A DNA stretch of 64,000 nt from Nymphaea colorata (lineage: Eukaryota > Streptophyta > Magnoliopsida > Nymphaeales > Nymphaeaceae), in the NCBI RefSeq assembly GCF_008831285.2, contig NC_045151.1, positions 10,468,571-10,532,570 of the forward strand, in the 5' to 3' direction. Shown in pieces: positions 12,106-24,034 of the stretch (its first letter is position 1; the number at the start of each line of letters is the position of its first letter). The notes under the pieces are model-generated. The model worked only from the letters and a program-made list of their open reading frames with translations. It was not told where the DNA came from and made no database searches. The translations under genes and the position numbers were made by a program.

Positions 12106-12605
12106 GAACCATGACTGTCATTTATTAAATGTCAAAGTGACAGTTCATCTGAGCCATCCAATCCTTTGGCTCAGATGCTAGCTTTTTTTTATTATTTTTT
12201 TTAATATTTTCTCTCAATCTGATGCCACCCTCCTTCCCTCTCCCTCCCTCTCAGCTGTGTTAAGTGGCATCCCTGGTTTAGCTCATCTGGGAGTGAGGGC
12301 TCCCCAAAGCTCCACCAATTCCTGGGCCGCCGGTGGTGGCAGTGGAGATGGATGGAATAAATCCACCCATCTCTTGTTAACACAAAAGAGGACCTCCGGT
12401 GGATTTGGGGACGAGAAGGAGGCCGCCGCTGGTGCTTGTGAATGAGGTATGGAGGAAGGGATTGAGAAAATGGTGAAAGGATGGTGGCATCGAGGAGAGA
12501 GAAGATGTTACAAATTATTTAAAAAAACAAAGAAGCCAACATCTGAGGCTTTTGATCTAAAGATCAGCTCAAATCAACTGTCATTTTTGACATATTAATA
12601 CTAGA

Positions 12606-12610
<5 letters not shown>
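12106..12610. mobile_element. C element, copy 2
   Basis: Starts GAACCATGACTGTCATTT and ends ACTAGAATCAT next to a (TA)n. Same GC-rich core as 2908-3410 (AGCTGTGTTAAGTGGCATCC, GCCGCCGGTGGTGG). It sits in the same relative position in the second tandem copy of the left arm. Confidence 0.5.

Positions 12611-12668
<58 letters not shown>
12610..12668. repeat. (TA)n microsatellite
   Basis: About 59 bp of TA at the right border of C element copy 2. Confidence 0.95.
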
Positions 12669-12672
<4 letters not shown>

Positions 12673-12679
12673 GTAATGC

Positions 12680-13662
12680 CCTCTTTAAGGCTTATTTAGT
12701 TTCCTACCAAGAAAGGAGCATTTCATGTTTTGCATGTGCCCTTTTTATAAAATGGAAACATTGTTTAGGGCTGGCAAATTAAGGTTGTCGTATGTCAATC
12801 ATAGAATGCCAAAAAAGGCATATATCTTCTTATCATATGTCAACTAATGTTTAAGCACAGTATATTGAACATAACAGAAAGAGAATGTTTGGATGTCCAA
12901 AAAGAGCAAACAGCTCCTTAACACACAAAGACCTTTAGAACAAAATGCAATGGTAAAATTACTGTAAAAAAGATCACCATAAAGAGTGTTCAGTATCATA
13001 AAATTATTTTAGTATTCCATGAATCTATTACAAAGGTTATGGTAGTTTGATGAAGCACTAAAGGTAGCGTTTAATACAACCTGATAGCACTCATGTTCCA
13101 ATTGCTAAAAAACTCTTCCAAAAATTTAAAAAGAAAGAGATAAAATATAAAGCTTGTTTGTGTTGACCATTGGCTGGGTACTGCAGCTACTTTATGCAGT
13201 TCTTTCTCGGATAGGGAATGAGTTTGTCATAGTGGGTCCACTAGAACTCATGTCTGGATCTTCCACTCCCAAATATTTCTCAAAAATGAGCAACTGGATA
13301 AATAAAGTAAAAAATGAGGAAAAAATTCCTGATATTTTTCCGACGGTGAGTGCCTATGCCTGTACCAAGGCTCGTTCTCGAGAGTGGATATCATAAGCAC
13401 CACGTGGGAGCCCATGCAGTGCATCATGCATTTATCCACCTTACTTTTACAATTTTCATTTCAGCCTCATAACTTTGGATATATTCCTATAAATGAGCCT
13501 CCATTTTTCTCCTCAACTTTTGTGTATCCACTCGTGTGGTGGTGGCTTCATTTTATTCACTCTTGTATGTGGAAGCAAAAAAGGAAAAAAAAAACACAAT
13601 AAATCATCAACAATGCTATTAATTGTGATTGTCTTTTAATATCAAGTTTCCAGTTTCTAGCC

Positions 13663-13705
<43 letters not shown>

Positions 13706-13800
13706 ATTCTGCCTTCTCAAAAGGTGATTTAGTAGAAGGTAAATGGAGAGACAAACATGATAAAGGTTATACACAAAATAAATGAGGCATAATATGCATT
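12680..13800 (+). repeat. L2: D/E blocks, non-coding
   Basis: Equivalent to 3470-4310 plus the MITE-bearing segment equivalent to 8370-8700. From ~13390 rightward it pairs inverted with the right arm (21340-21640). A (TA)n lies at ~13670-13702. No gene. Confidence 0.6.
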
Positions 13801-14300
13801 GCTTTTGTGCTTCACTTGGCTTAGACTTCACGCAGACGGTTTGTCTGATGCACCCAAGACTCCATGAGATAGGCAATTATATACAATGTAACAACATTAG
13901 CAATAAGCCACTGGTGGGTCTTTGTCAATCCATTGAGAAGCTGAAAATGGCAAAGGAAGGAAGATACATATAATTATATTGTAAGTGTAAGCAAAAGTAC
14001 TGATTGTTCCATGGTTCCAATGGCGATGAAACAATGCCTTCCAGCTACGTGATCCCATGTCACGATCCATACTTTTGCTTACAAAAAAATGCAGATAGTA
14101 GAATAAAATTAATCTACATGCCTTTTGAATTCTTGCTTCCTTTTCCATTTTCAGCTTCATAGTGGACTGAGAAAGACCCACCAGTGTGTTATTGCTAATG
14201 TTCTTACATTGTGTCTACCTATCTCATAGAGGCATGGGTAATCCTGACTAACTGTCATCCTGAAGTCTAGACCAAGTGAAGCATAAAGGCCATGTACCTC
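13800..14300 (+). repeat. F fold-back element, copy 3
   Basis: Left half (GCACCCAAGACTCCATGAGA ... CCATTGAGAAGCTGAAAATG) inverted against right half (CATTTTCAGCTTCATAGTGG ... CTCATAGAGGCATGGGTAAT). A nested stem (AAGTACTGATTG ... CGATCCATACTT) lies at the centre. Pairs inverted with copy 5 across the palindrome spacer. Confidence 0.7.
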
Positions 14301-14399
14301 ATTTAAATTAGGATCAGTTTTTAATTTATAATCTTTATCAAGTAGGAAACGAATTGTAATCTTTAAACAACAAAAAAGACATGTAATATGAAAAATAAT

Positions 14400-14955
14400 T
14401 AATCAATAAACGAATTCTTTTAAAAAATTACAAGGCCCTCCAGCCCCCCTTTTTACTGCCCCTGCTACCATACGTCAACAATCAAATTTATAGAAAAAAA
14501 TATATGTGAGCAGAAAGACATTGGAAAATAACGTTTTAGGCAACATTATACGCATAAAAAAACTCAAGTTTCGATGTATAAAAAAAAGAATGCAATTTTA
14601 GGTTTCAATATTGTTGTATGCATTTTTTATGCAACCATGATAAGAAAGGCAATTTTAGGTTCCATTATTATTGTTTACATCGAAGGCCACTTATCATTTA
14701 CCCCTACAAATTGTACTTTCTAAAGTTCGAGTATTTGTATCTAAGTTTTCCTAACATGTCCTTGTGCTTTATTTGAGAGAATGGAGTTGGCCAAAAAACC
14801 CCTGACTTCCAACATCATTTAAAAACAAAGATGACATAGACTTACACAATGGGTGAAATGGTTCTAACACTGGTGCAACAAATGATTCAAATTTGGAACC
14901 TATATGCATAAGTAAAAAAGCTTTTGTCACAATGTATTTGATATCAGTCATGCAT
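14400..14955 (+). repeat. A block, copy 4
   Basis: Direct copy of the A block beginning near the AAGGCCCTCCAGCCCCC motif. It pairs with 19980-20620 inverted. It ends abruptly against the LINE fragment rather than in a (TA)n. Confidence 0.65.
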
Positions 14956-15175
14956 CTCTTGCAGCTTCAGTTTGAAAAGCCTAGCAAACTGATTACCTTT
15001 TGCTTGAATATGATAAGAGCCAAATACAAAGCTTGCAAAAGCCCATGGATCGTCAACTCTTACCCTGGCTGTTCTTTCATGTGGTGGCAAATATTCTCAG
15101 CATGGAAAACAATTGGATCCCAAGTAAACTGGATTGATGCCTAACAAGGCTGCCCCCTGCAACCCTCCACCTGCA
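14945..15175 (+). pseudogene. LINE ORF2 C-terminal fragment (left arm)
   Basis: Translation gives MIRAKYKACKSPWIVNSYPG followed by a CSFMWWQIFSAWKTIGSQV-type stretch and then WIDA, a stop codon in place of Trp, and QGCPLQ. This matches the conserved region after the reverse transcriptase domain in plant L1-type LINE ORF2 proteins (KAKY...SPW...G.S..W..I......G...W...G...FW.D.W.G..PL). It is truncated on both sides, carries an in-frame stop and lacks the VHSGFHT-like segment kept in the right-arm copy. Non-functional fossil. Family assignment is by motif recognition only; no other catalytic motif is present. Confidence 0.6.
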
Positions 15176-15379
15176 ATGTCTAATGACTTGTGTGCCACTA
15201 TCAAGATTCAAGCTTGTTTTGATTTGGGCACAATCGTTGGCATTCATAATCTCCACTTGCAACCTTCCACCTACTAGTGACTCCTAGTTTTTGTGAAGTT
15301 CATCAATTCGTTTTTCATCGGTAGCAGGAAACATGCAGCAGATTTTTTTTTTTTCCACGAAGCACTAAATATATAAAGG

Positions 15380-16015
15380 AACAGCGACCCAGAATTAAAG
15401 TTAGGTATCTCAGCCCTTGGCAGCAGGTAAATGAGCAGCTCACGTCAATCGCCATCATCTTCTTCCCTTAGGAGAGGGAGAGCGAGGTATATATTGGTGG
15501 GTAGGAGATCATTAAACAACTAAATGTTGTTTAATGAATCTCTTTTTTTTTTTTTCTTCTCTCTGATGTATATATTGGTAGGTACGAGATCTATAAACAA
15601 TAATTTTAGTTGTTGATATTTCCAAGATGGATGGCTGAGAAAATTAGCCAACCACATAAAAAGTCTAGAGTTAATTTCACTCTTGTTTTAATTTTTGAAT
15701 CATCCCGATGCTTCTTGTATTAACTGAAATCCTAACTTTTCTCTTTGTGAAACAGGCTTGGAAGGAGTCATGATACATTGAGCTTGTGGACAATGAGAAC
15801 TGAGTGATTGGCTGATTGATCCATTTAGTATGGAATTCACATGGTTCTACATATTTTTTTCTTTGGCATAAAATTGTAAATTATATATTTATCAAGTGCT
15901 ACACAAGGTATGGCATAGTTTTTTCGTAAAAATATTTTGAAAATTTTATTTTATAAGCAACAACTTGTTAAACATGTAACACAATTAATTAAATGTCTCA
16001 TCATCAATGCATGTA

Positions 16016-16065
<50 letters not shown>

Positions 16066-16290
16066 TATATATATATATATATGAATTACAGGAAATCTGG
16101 TGAGCCTTTTCTGCCTCTGAAAAATGGTTTTGCATGAGTTAGAGAAAGTTAGGAAAGTACATGTTGATGTTCTACTCTGTAAAGGAGACTAAGTGAACAC
16201 TGTTACATGTCTGATACTAATGACAATCCGTTGTATATCCTTCTCAGTCAGATCTAACCTCTTTATAAAGTTCTTGAATATGTAAATGAG
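15380..16290 (-). repeat. Palindrome spacer: inverted B-block fragment
   Basis: Bases 15490-15640 resemble 6080-6290 inverted, and 15650-16010 resemble 1540-1880 inverted (ATTGGCTGATTGATCCATTTAG, AATTAATTAAATGTC). (TA)n at 16022-16083. No gene; the frame at 15937-16137 is microsatellite-driven. Confidence 0.6.
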
Positions 16291-16750
16291 GTACTAGAAA
16301 GGCAGTTAGTTAAGATTACCCAAGCCTCCATGAGACAGATAGACACAATGTAAGAACTAGCAATCTCAGTCCATTGACAAGCTGAAAATGGAAAAGTACT
16401 GAATGTGACTGAAAAAAACTGTTTCATCACTATTGGAAACGGAACAATCAGTACTTATGCTTACTATTACAAAAGAATTATACATACCTTGAGAATTCTT
16501 GCTTCCTTTTCCATTTTGAGCTTTTTAACGGATTGAGAAAGAACAACTACTGTTTTGTTGCTAACTTTCTTACATTGTGTATAATTTCCTGTCTCATGGA
16601 GTCTTGGGTGCAGCTGGCTAACGTCTTCCCGAAGCCCACATCAAGTGAAGCACAAAAGCCATGTTATACCTCATTTATTTTGCACATAAACTTTCCATGT
16701 CTGTCTCTCTCTTTACATTCTTCTAAATCACCTTTTTGAGAAGAAAAAAC
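16290..16750 (-). repeat. F fold-back element, copy 4
   Basis: Same hairpin design as other copies (ACCCAAGCCTCCATGAGACA ... TCTCATGGAGTCTTGGGTGC) and the same flanking orientation as the right-arm copies, although it lies in the spacer. It ends in (TA)n at 16752-16821. Confidence 0.65.

Positions 16751-16751
<1 letters not shown>

Positions 16752-16821
<70 letters not shown>
16752..16821. repeat. (TA)n microsatellite
   Basis: About 70 bp of TA at the border of F copy 4. Confidence 0.95.
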
Positions 16822-16823
<2 letters not shown>

Positions 16824-16829
16824 TGGCTG

Positions 16830-17490
16830 ACCACTCTAGCTAGTTTGCTAGTCCTTGCAAATTGTGTTCACGATTACTCCAAGTTCGTCAACAGTGCCCA
16901 CTGCCATGGACCAAGGCTTATTTTTCAGTCTTGCAATTTTGTTGTAATTCTGGTATTATCCTTTTCTGGAATTTGACATAGAATTAATATTGTATGGACT
17001 GTTTCCAATTTTGATATTAATTCTCATTTTTTTCACATTATTTAATCATATGAACGTAAGCCCATTAATCATTCGTAAAATTTGTTCACCTCAAAAGTTC
17101 AAGCTAGGGCCGGCGCATAATGATCCACATTCCAAAGTGTAAAGAATCAATCATGAGACTTTCCTTAAACCAAAGGACCCTAAAATTTATTTCTAACAAA
17201 TTAAGAGATCACAATGTTAAATTACATCTTGAGAGTCTACCGGCAGCCATGCATTGGAACATTTCTTTAAAAAATAGTATAGTTGTCCACATGGTACGGA
17301 TGGTGAAGGAAACCATTTCCATGTCCCAATCAATATGCAAGGACGATATTGCTATGGAAGAATTTGATGGACACGTTCCCACGGAACGGAACAGAAGCAT
17401 TGGGTTGCAGCCAATTCATTGAACATACATTTTGACGATATAAGGGCCAAAGCTAATATCTGTGAACATTTTCAGGATACACAATTCCTT
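16830..17490. other. Unique spacer sequence, no recognised gene
   Basis: Contains a 100-codon frame at 17120-17422 (+) with no recognisable motif, no promoter seen and no paralogue in this window. I do not call it a gene. Confidence 0.4.
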
Positions 17491-19223
17491 GGGGGCACCT
17501 TTGATTGCCAGGAATCCACTGTAGCTGCGGAAAAAAAAAATCAAATTTTTTTTTAAAAAAAATCCTTTCCATCAAACTAGGAAAAAAAAATTTGTCTGTC
17601 GGATGGGTTTTCGAAAAAATATTCCTGAAAATATATTTCCACCCGGTAAGACCCGGCCTGGGTTGGCCCGTCGGGCCCAAAACCCGGGCCCGGGCCCAGC
17701 CCAATTACTGGCGGGCTGGGCCGGGTACCGGGCCGGGTACCAGGCCTGGTTCACCATGAATGAGGCCCAGCCCAGCCCAGCCCGTTTTGTTAACTCGTGG
17801 GCCGGGCCGGGTCGTTTTGGTCTAAAAATCAAATAAGAAAAAAGAAAAAAGATTTGCAGAAAATCTAACATTCGAGAGAAGAATCAAGTATGGCAATGCC
17901 GATAACAAATAACATAAACCAAATAACATAAAGTGCAGTTATAAAAGATTGAATTACACAAGTAGTATAAGCGAGGCAGAGAATGTGAGAATGAGACAGG
18001 GAAAGACGGCGACCGCGTGCCACCGGCTACCAGCCAGTCCGCCACCGCGACGGCGCCACCGTCTCTGCTCCACCGCTGGGCCACTTGCCACCCTTTCACC
18101 GCTCCGCCCATGGTCCACCGTTGCCCTTTCGCCGCTTGAATTGAGCGATGCCAACGGTGGCAGAAGAAGTAGCAGCAACAGCAGCCATTCCTGCACAACC
18201 CGCGAAGCGCCTTCTTTCTTCATCGGTTTTCCAGGTAGGGCCCTTTTAAGAGTCGGAGGATCATCTACAAACTGCGGACCTCGAGATATAAAATGGGTTG
18301 GGTCGGGTTAGCTCTCACCACTTTCAAGCCCATATATTGAATCAATCAAGTGAAAGGTTTGGTTATTTAGATGGATTCTAAACCAAAATCATTTGGAAAT
18401 TGGAATCTCTCGTTTTTGAACCCCTTAAGTTGAACATTGCTCTAAGAATAATTGCTCTAGGTTCGAGAAACAATTTTTTCTTAATTTTTTTGGAAATATG
18501 TTTCTTTATCATCAAACTAAGAAACAATTTTTCTGAAAATTTATTTCTTTAACAAAAGCAGAGAGCAGAGAGGCTTCTTGCTCCTCTCCTCGGTTCGTGT
18601 CTAAACAGTCGATTTCTTGACACCTGCCATGGGTTTTCACTCAGGTTCAGTCGAGAAGTGCATTCGTCCGACTGTTCTCCGCTGCCAGCAGCAGCGCGGC
18701 CTCGTTCCAATCTCATGCTTGACTCCTTCTTCTTCCTCCTCCTCCTCCCTCTCTTCACTTTCTTCTTCACAAGTATTCATGTGGTGCCCTCTTTCTCCCT
18801 CTTTTTTTCCTCTCGCATGAGACAAATGCCCTAACGGGCACTTTTTTTGTTTCCGGAAATAAGTTTCCACTAAGATTGGGCGTCCGGCCGGGCTGCCGCT
18901 GGGCCGGCCTGGCCCGGCCCGGTATGGGCCGGTTCCGGGTTGAAATATGATGTTATCGGGCTCAATTTGAGTGAGCCCGGCCCGGCCCGAGATCCTAACA
19001 GGCCGGGCCCGGTTCTGGCTTTTGTAGCCCTGCCCGGCCTGATGGCCCGTTAGGTCAGGCTTCTCCTCTCCTGTGCACAGCGCCCTCCCCTTTTCGTTAA
19101 TCACATTTTTTCTCTTTCCATCGAAGGCGGAGGGTCTCCGGAGGTAACGAGGCTTCGTGGTCATTCCGTTATTCCAGAAAACTTATTTCCAGAAATATTT
19201 TTCCAATTCTAGGTTTCTAATCC
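17491..19223. mobile_element. Candidate TIR element with two inverted GGCCCGG clusters
   Basis: The left end near 17491 (GGGGGCACCTTTGATTGCCA) and the reverse complement of the right end (AGGGGCCGTTTGGTGGATTA) are loosely similar. Inside both ends are similar AATATT.CTG.AAATA..TTTC motifs (17615-17640 and 19165-19200 inverted). Two GC-rich clusters of GGCCCGG repeats (17640-17820 and 18870-19060) face each other. The interior at 18000-18200 is a GC-rich stretch that gives Arg/Ala/Ser-rich chance frames. No clean target duplication was found, so boundaries and superfamily are uncertain; the clusters resemble the subterminal regions of the bounded hAT elements at 37.4 and 42.9 kb. Confidence 0.35.
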
Positions 19224-19429
19224 ACCAAACGGCCCCTGGGAGAAAAAGAAAGAGAGCATATTGTTGTCCATGATTGGAGTTGGATGGACCTGGATTCAAT
19301 TATATGGGGCAGCTTCCTGAGACTTGGCTAGTTGTCTCTTTATATATTTAGTGCTTCCTAGAAAAAGAAAAAAAATCTGCTGCATGTTTGCTGCCACCCA
19401 TGAAAAAGCAACTCATGAACTGCACAAAA

Positions 19430-19910
19430 AATTAGGTGTCGCTATTTGGTGGAAGGTTGCAGGGGGCAGCCTTGCCAGGCATCAATCCAGAATTATGTGT
19501 GGAAGCCACTATGTACCTCCCATTTGACTTGGGATCCGATTGTTTTCCATGCTGAGAATATGTGCCGCCACATGGAAGAACAGCCTGGGTAAGAGTTGAC
19601 GATCCATGGGCTATTGCAAGCTGTGTATTTGGCTCTTATCATATTCAAGCAAAGGGAATCAGTTTCCAAGGCTTTGCAATCTAAAGCTGCAAGAGATGCA
19701 TGGTTAAAGCAGTTAGCCTCTTTAGACCTATCTTACATTTCTCTTGGGGAGGCAACGGGCAGGGCCATCTGACCAGATGGCTACTGCGGCAAATTTCATT
19801 GTCTCTCTCAATGAATTTAGCACATGTCGATGCCCGTTCAATTTTTTGAAGGATCGGAGGCAGATTCTTAAAGACAACCCCAAATATGGCCTCACGTGAA
19901 ACACAGTTCT
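19430..19910 (-). pseudogene. LINE ORF2 C-terminal fragment (right arm)
   Basis: Read on the minus strand this gives LCLNMIRAKYTACNSPWIVN, then SYPGCSSMWRHIFSAWKTIG and SQVKWEVHSGFHT, one stop, then FWIDAWQGCPLQ. It is more complete than the left-arm copy and includes the FW.D.W.G motif typical of the region after reverse transcriptase in plant LINE ORF2. Upstream minus-strand sequence to ~19910 still reads as peptide fragments (FGVVFKNLPPILQKIE) with frameshifts and could be more of the same ORF. No endonuclease or RT catalytic motif is present. Dead. Confidence 0.6.
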
Positions 19911-19979
19911 AACGAACCATCACTCTTTGGGAAACATGCCTTCCTCCTATTAGCTTCCCGGTGAACAAATCTAAAATCT

Positions 19980-20620
19980 AAAAATTTTAGATTGTGACAC
20001 AAATATTAATATTAAGATCTAAAATTTTCATTACTGATATCAAATACATTGCGACAAAAGCTTTTTTTACTTATGCATATAGGTTTCAAATTTGAATCAT
20101 TTGCGGCACCAGTGCTATAACAATATAAACCATTGTGGAAGACTATGTAATCTTTGTTTTTAAATGATGTTGGAAGTCAGAAGTTTTTTGGCCAACTCTA
20201 TTCTCTCAAATAAAGCACAAGCACGTGTTAGGAAAATTTAGATACAAATACTCAAAATTTGGAAAGTACAGTTGGTATGGTAAATGATAAGTGGCCTTGG
20301 ATGTAAACAATGATATTGAAACCTAAAATTGTCATCCTTGTCATGGTTGCATCGAAAATGTCTAACAATTAAAGCCTAAAATTTCCATTCTTGTTTTTTA
20401 TACATCGAAACTTGAGTTTTTTTACTTATGCATATAATGTTGCCTGAAACTTTATTTTCCGATATCTTTCTGCTCACATATATTTTAATCTATAAATTTG
20501 ATTGTTGAAGCTGAAGAAATCCAAGTATCATACAAAGCTTGCAAATGTATGGTAGCAGTGGCAAAGCCAATGGGGGCCCACAGGGCCTTGTAATTTTCTA
20601 AATGAATTTTTTATTGAGTA
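19980..20620 (-). repeat. A block, copy 5 (inverted)
   Basis: Reverse-complement copy of the A block ending in the CAAAGCCAATGGGGGCCCAC motif, the CAGGGGC MITE remnant. Confidence 0.7.
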
Positions 20621-20724
20621 ATTATTTTTAATATTACATGCTTTTGTTGTTGTTTAATGATTACAATTCTTTTTCTACTTGATGAGGGATTATAAATTAA
20701 AAAGTGATCCTAATTTAAATGAGG

Positions 20725-21315
20725 TACATGGCCTTTATGCTTCACTTGGTTTAGACTTCAGGAAGACAGTTTGTCAGGATTACCTAAGCCTTCATGAGAC
20801 GGGTAGACACAATGTAAGAACATTAGCAATAACACACTGATGGGTCTTTATCAATCCATTGTAAAGCTGAAAATGGAAAAAAATGCAAGAATTCAGAAGG
20901 CATGTAGATTAGTTCTATTCTACTATCTGCATTTTTTTTGTAAGCAAAAGTATTGATCGTGACATGGACTCATGTAGCTGGAAGGCATTGTTTCATCGCC
21001 ATTAGAACCATGGAACAATGGAACAATCAGTACTTTTACTTACAATTACAATAGAATTGAACATACCTTTCTTCCTTTGCCATTTTCACATTCTCAATAA
21101 ATTGACAAAGACCCACTAGTGGCTTATTGCTAATGTTGTCACATTGTGTATAATTGTCTGTCTCATGGAGTTTTGGGTGTAGCTGACTAACCGTCTTCAC
21201 GAAGTCCAATCCAAGTGAAGCACAAAAGCCATGCATGTTATATCTCATTTATTTTGTGTATAACCATTATCATGTTTGTCTCCTCCTTTACCTTCTACCA
21301 AATCACCTTTTGAGA
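20725..21315 (-). repeat. F fold-back element, copy 5 (best hairpin)
   Basis: The clearest of the seven. CATGGCCTTTATGCTTCACT (~20730) pairs with AAGTGAAGCACAAAAGCCAT (~21216-21235), continuing inward through TCATGAGAC/GTCTCATGA, ATTAGCAATAA/TTATTGCTAAT and AAGCAAAAGTATTGATCGTG/CAATCAGTACTTTTACTTAC. Arms are ~230 bp each around a loop of ~50 bp. No coding capacity. A transcript would be a long near-perfect RNA hairpin. Confidence 0.75.
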
Positions 21316-22827
21316 AGAAAAAACAGAATATATCTTATATATATATATATATAATCAGATGGCTAAGAATTGGAAACCTGACATTAAAAGGCAATATCAA
21401 TTAATAGCATTCTTGATGATTTATTGTGTTTTTTTTTTTCTTTTTTGCCTCCACATACAAGAGTACAACTGTACAAGAGTGAATAAAATGAAGCCACCAC
21501 CACATGAGTGGATATACAACAGTTAAGGAAAAAAATGTTGGCTCATTTTTTCGAATATATCTGATATGAGGCTCAAATAAAAATTGTAAAAAGTAAAGTG
21601 GACAAATGGAAGATGCGCTGATGTGGGCTCCCATAGGGTGATATCATGGCAAATGTGTGGCCATCAAATATGGGCTTCTTTAAAATACATATAATCCTCA
21701 AAATACATGCTTCGAGAGTATTGCATATGATCCTTAATCCGATATTTTTTTTTTTCTCTTTTTTAAGAACAGTTTAATAAGATCTCTGAATTGCATTGAA
21801 TGTATTGACATCCCTATAAAAAGTAGACCAGGCCAATAGGTTATGAAAATTAACCAACCACATAAGAAATTTTGAGCTAATTTTACTCTTATTTTAAGCT
21901 TTTTAATCCTCCTGATGCTTCTTCTTTTAACAAAAATCCTAACTTCTCTTCATAAAACAAGCTTAGATGGAGCCACGATACACGTAACTGTAGTATGAGA
22001 AGTGATTTATTGGCCGATTGATCGATTTAGTTGGTAGTTCACAAGGTTCTGCATAATTTTTTTTTTCTTCGATGTAAAAACAAATTATAAATCATTCTAG
22101 TACTTCACTGTTTTTGTAAAAATATAAATGATACATCGTTCTCCTTTTTGAAAAAAAATATTTTATAAGTAACACTTTGTTAACCAAGTAACACAATTAA
22201 TTAACTGTTGGGCAATCAATGCACGTAATATTTTTATATGTACAAATTCCAAAATATTATACATTTTGGTTTAATTTGTTTAATTTTTTTGTGGCAGTAA
22301 ATAAAATAAAAGCATCAAAGGTACAAACGGGCTTAGAGTCTTTGATCTGATTAAAAATATAAGTGTTTTATTTAGCCAAATTAATTTTATAACTACGGTT
22401 AATGCGTATACAAGTATGTAAAAAATTATAAGAGTTATTTTACTAATGAACAAGAAGAAAAATTTTATAAAGAATTTGTTTAAACAGTATAAATTTAGTT
22501 CTAAGAATTCTTTAACCCGTGCAGCCGGTCGACTGCGAGTCTCCAAACCAACAATTTTTTAGTGACTTCAACACTTTACATGGAATTAGATTTGCCTACA
22601 TATACGATTCAAATTCAATTAATATGAAAGAGTACTAAGAAATTTTACACGCAATTAGATTTGGATTCTAGTTTTAATGTAGAAATTTGACTGTACTTTT
22701 TAATGCTCTATTCTTATGTTTTTTCAAAAATATATTCCAAATTATTCTGACAGTGATCAATGAAATTTGGCTTGATTCTAGTAAGTTGCTATACTGTTCA
22801 TTCTAGGTCTGTCCACTTAACTTAGAG

Positions 22828-23005
22828 CAGTGGCGGAGCCACATTGTGGCTGGAGTGGGCAATTGCCCACACCAGACCAATAAGCTTACATTATTTATGT
22901 ATAAAAACCTCATTAATTTTTCATTTTTTACATGTGAATGCCCCTTCAAGTTTGAAATTTATACTTAGAGCGCCCCTTAACAAGAAATTTCTAGCTTCGC
23001 CACTG
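22828..23005. mobile_element. 178-bp hAT MITE with perfect 8-bp TSD
   Basis: Starts CAGTGGCGGAGCCAC and ends CTAGCTTCGCCACTG (TIR about 15 bp with two mismatches). It is flanked on both sides by ACTTAGAG (22820-22827 and 23006-23013). The 8-bp duplication and CAG...CTG ends fit a non-autonomous hAT element. The equivalent site in the left arm (7350-7357) has one ACTTAGAG and no insert. Confidence 0.9.
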
Positions 23006-23978
23006 ACTTAGAGGTACCACATAGGTTGTGTTTGCGAACCACGAAGACCAGATCCTCACTTAATCTGTTAAAACTCATATTCATGTTGCACCTGGTAACA
23101 TATGACCCAATTGAGACATGTAATTGGATTGAGAAAAAAAAAGATTCGATAGAGAAAGAAGCATAGCTTTGAGATCCTTGCTACTGCTCAATTGCTACTA
23201 AAATCTGCTTCTTGTCTAAATAGTAAACCCTATACAACTTGGATTTCCGATTGCAAATGGCTACCTAAAATATGAGATTTGGGTGTTGGATCTACCCTAA
23301 AATTCAAAGTTATAACAAATGGCAGATCTAAGAACTTCGGATCAGACTGATCCAGATGAGAATCTCGGATGGGACCCTTCCTGCAATTGCAAGAGAGGCA
23401 TCATGTTGAGGGTTTGCTGACTGGCAAGAGAGGCAATGTTTGCTAGGTACGGACTATTTGAGAAGCCCCCAAAACCTAAAAAATTGGATCTAATATCCAA
23501 GGATCTGAAATCACCTTCAAACTCCAGTGCAACTAAATGTGGCCTAAAGGTTTTCTCAATGGCATCAGAGTCATTCATTTGGTTGTTGATGTATCAAGTG
23601 AATAGTTGGGATCAGGGGCGGAGTTGGGAATTTTTTATAACGGGGCCAAACAATAGTTTCAAAATTTTAACCGAAATGTAGATCACTTTTACATTTATTA
23701 TTGAAAGTTTTAAGGAATAAATCATTTTGAGATATTTCTATCAATTGCATAATTTGACCTTTTTTTCCCAATCTTTGATTCCAGACATGTTTTAACTGCC
23801 CAGGTGGCCTCCACGTTCTTCAAAGGGATGCCCTCCAAACTGGTTTGTTCATTCAGTGATGTTAAGGACTCGCAAAATTTTTCTTTTTGCCATTTTATTT
23901 TTCTTAAAAAGAATGATTTTTTTGTTAATCATGTAATTAATTCATTATCAGAAAAATACATAAGTGTTGTTTAATGAA

Positions 23979-23999
<21 letters not shown>

Positions 24000-24034
<35 letters not shown>

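Larger units (their letters stand above)
19300..21640 (-). repeat. Right arm, inner part (pairs with 13390-15400)
   Basis: Inverted match to 13390-15400: 19330-19400 pairs with 15310-15370, 19440-19710 with 14960-15170, 19980-20620 with 14400-14960, 20720-21310 with 13730-14310, and 21340-21630 with 13400-13660. The implied centre is near 17.3 kb. No functional genes. Confidence 0.8.

Noticed and set aside
17120-17422. 100-codon frame in the palindrome spacer as a gene
   Set aside because: No recognisable motif, no paralogue in the window, no supporting promoter or splice context; length is within chance expectation for this window.
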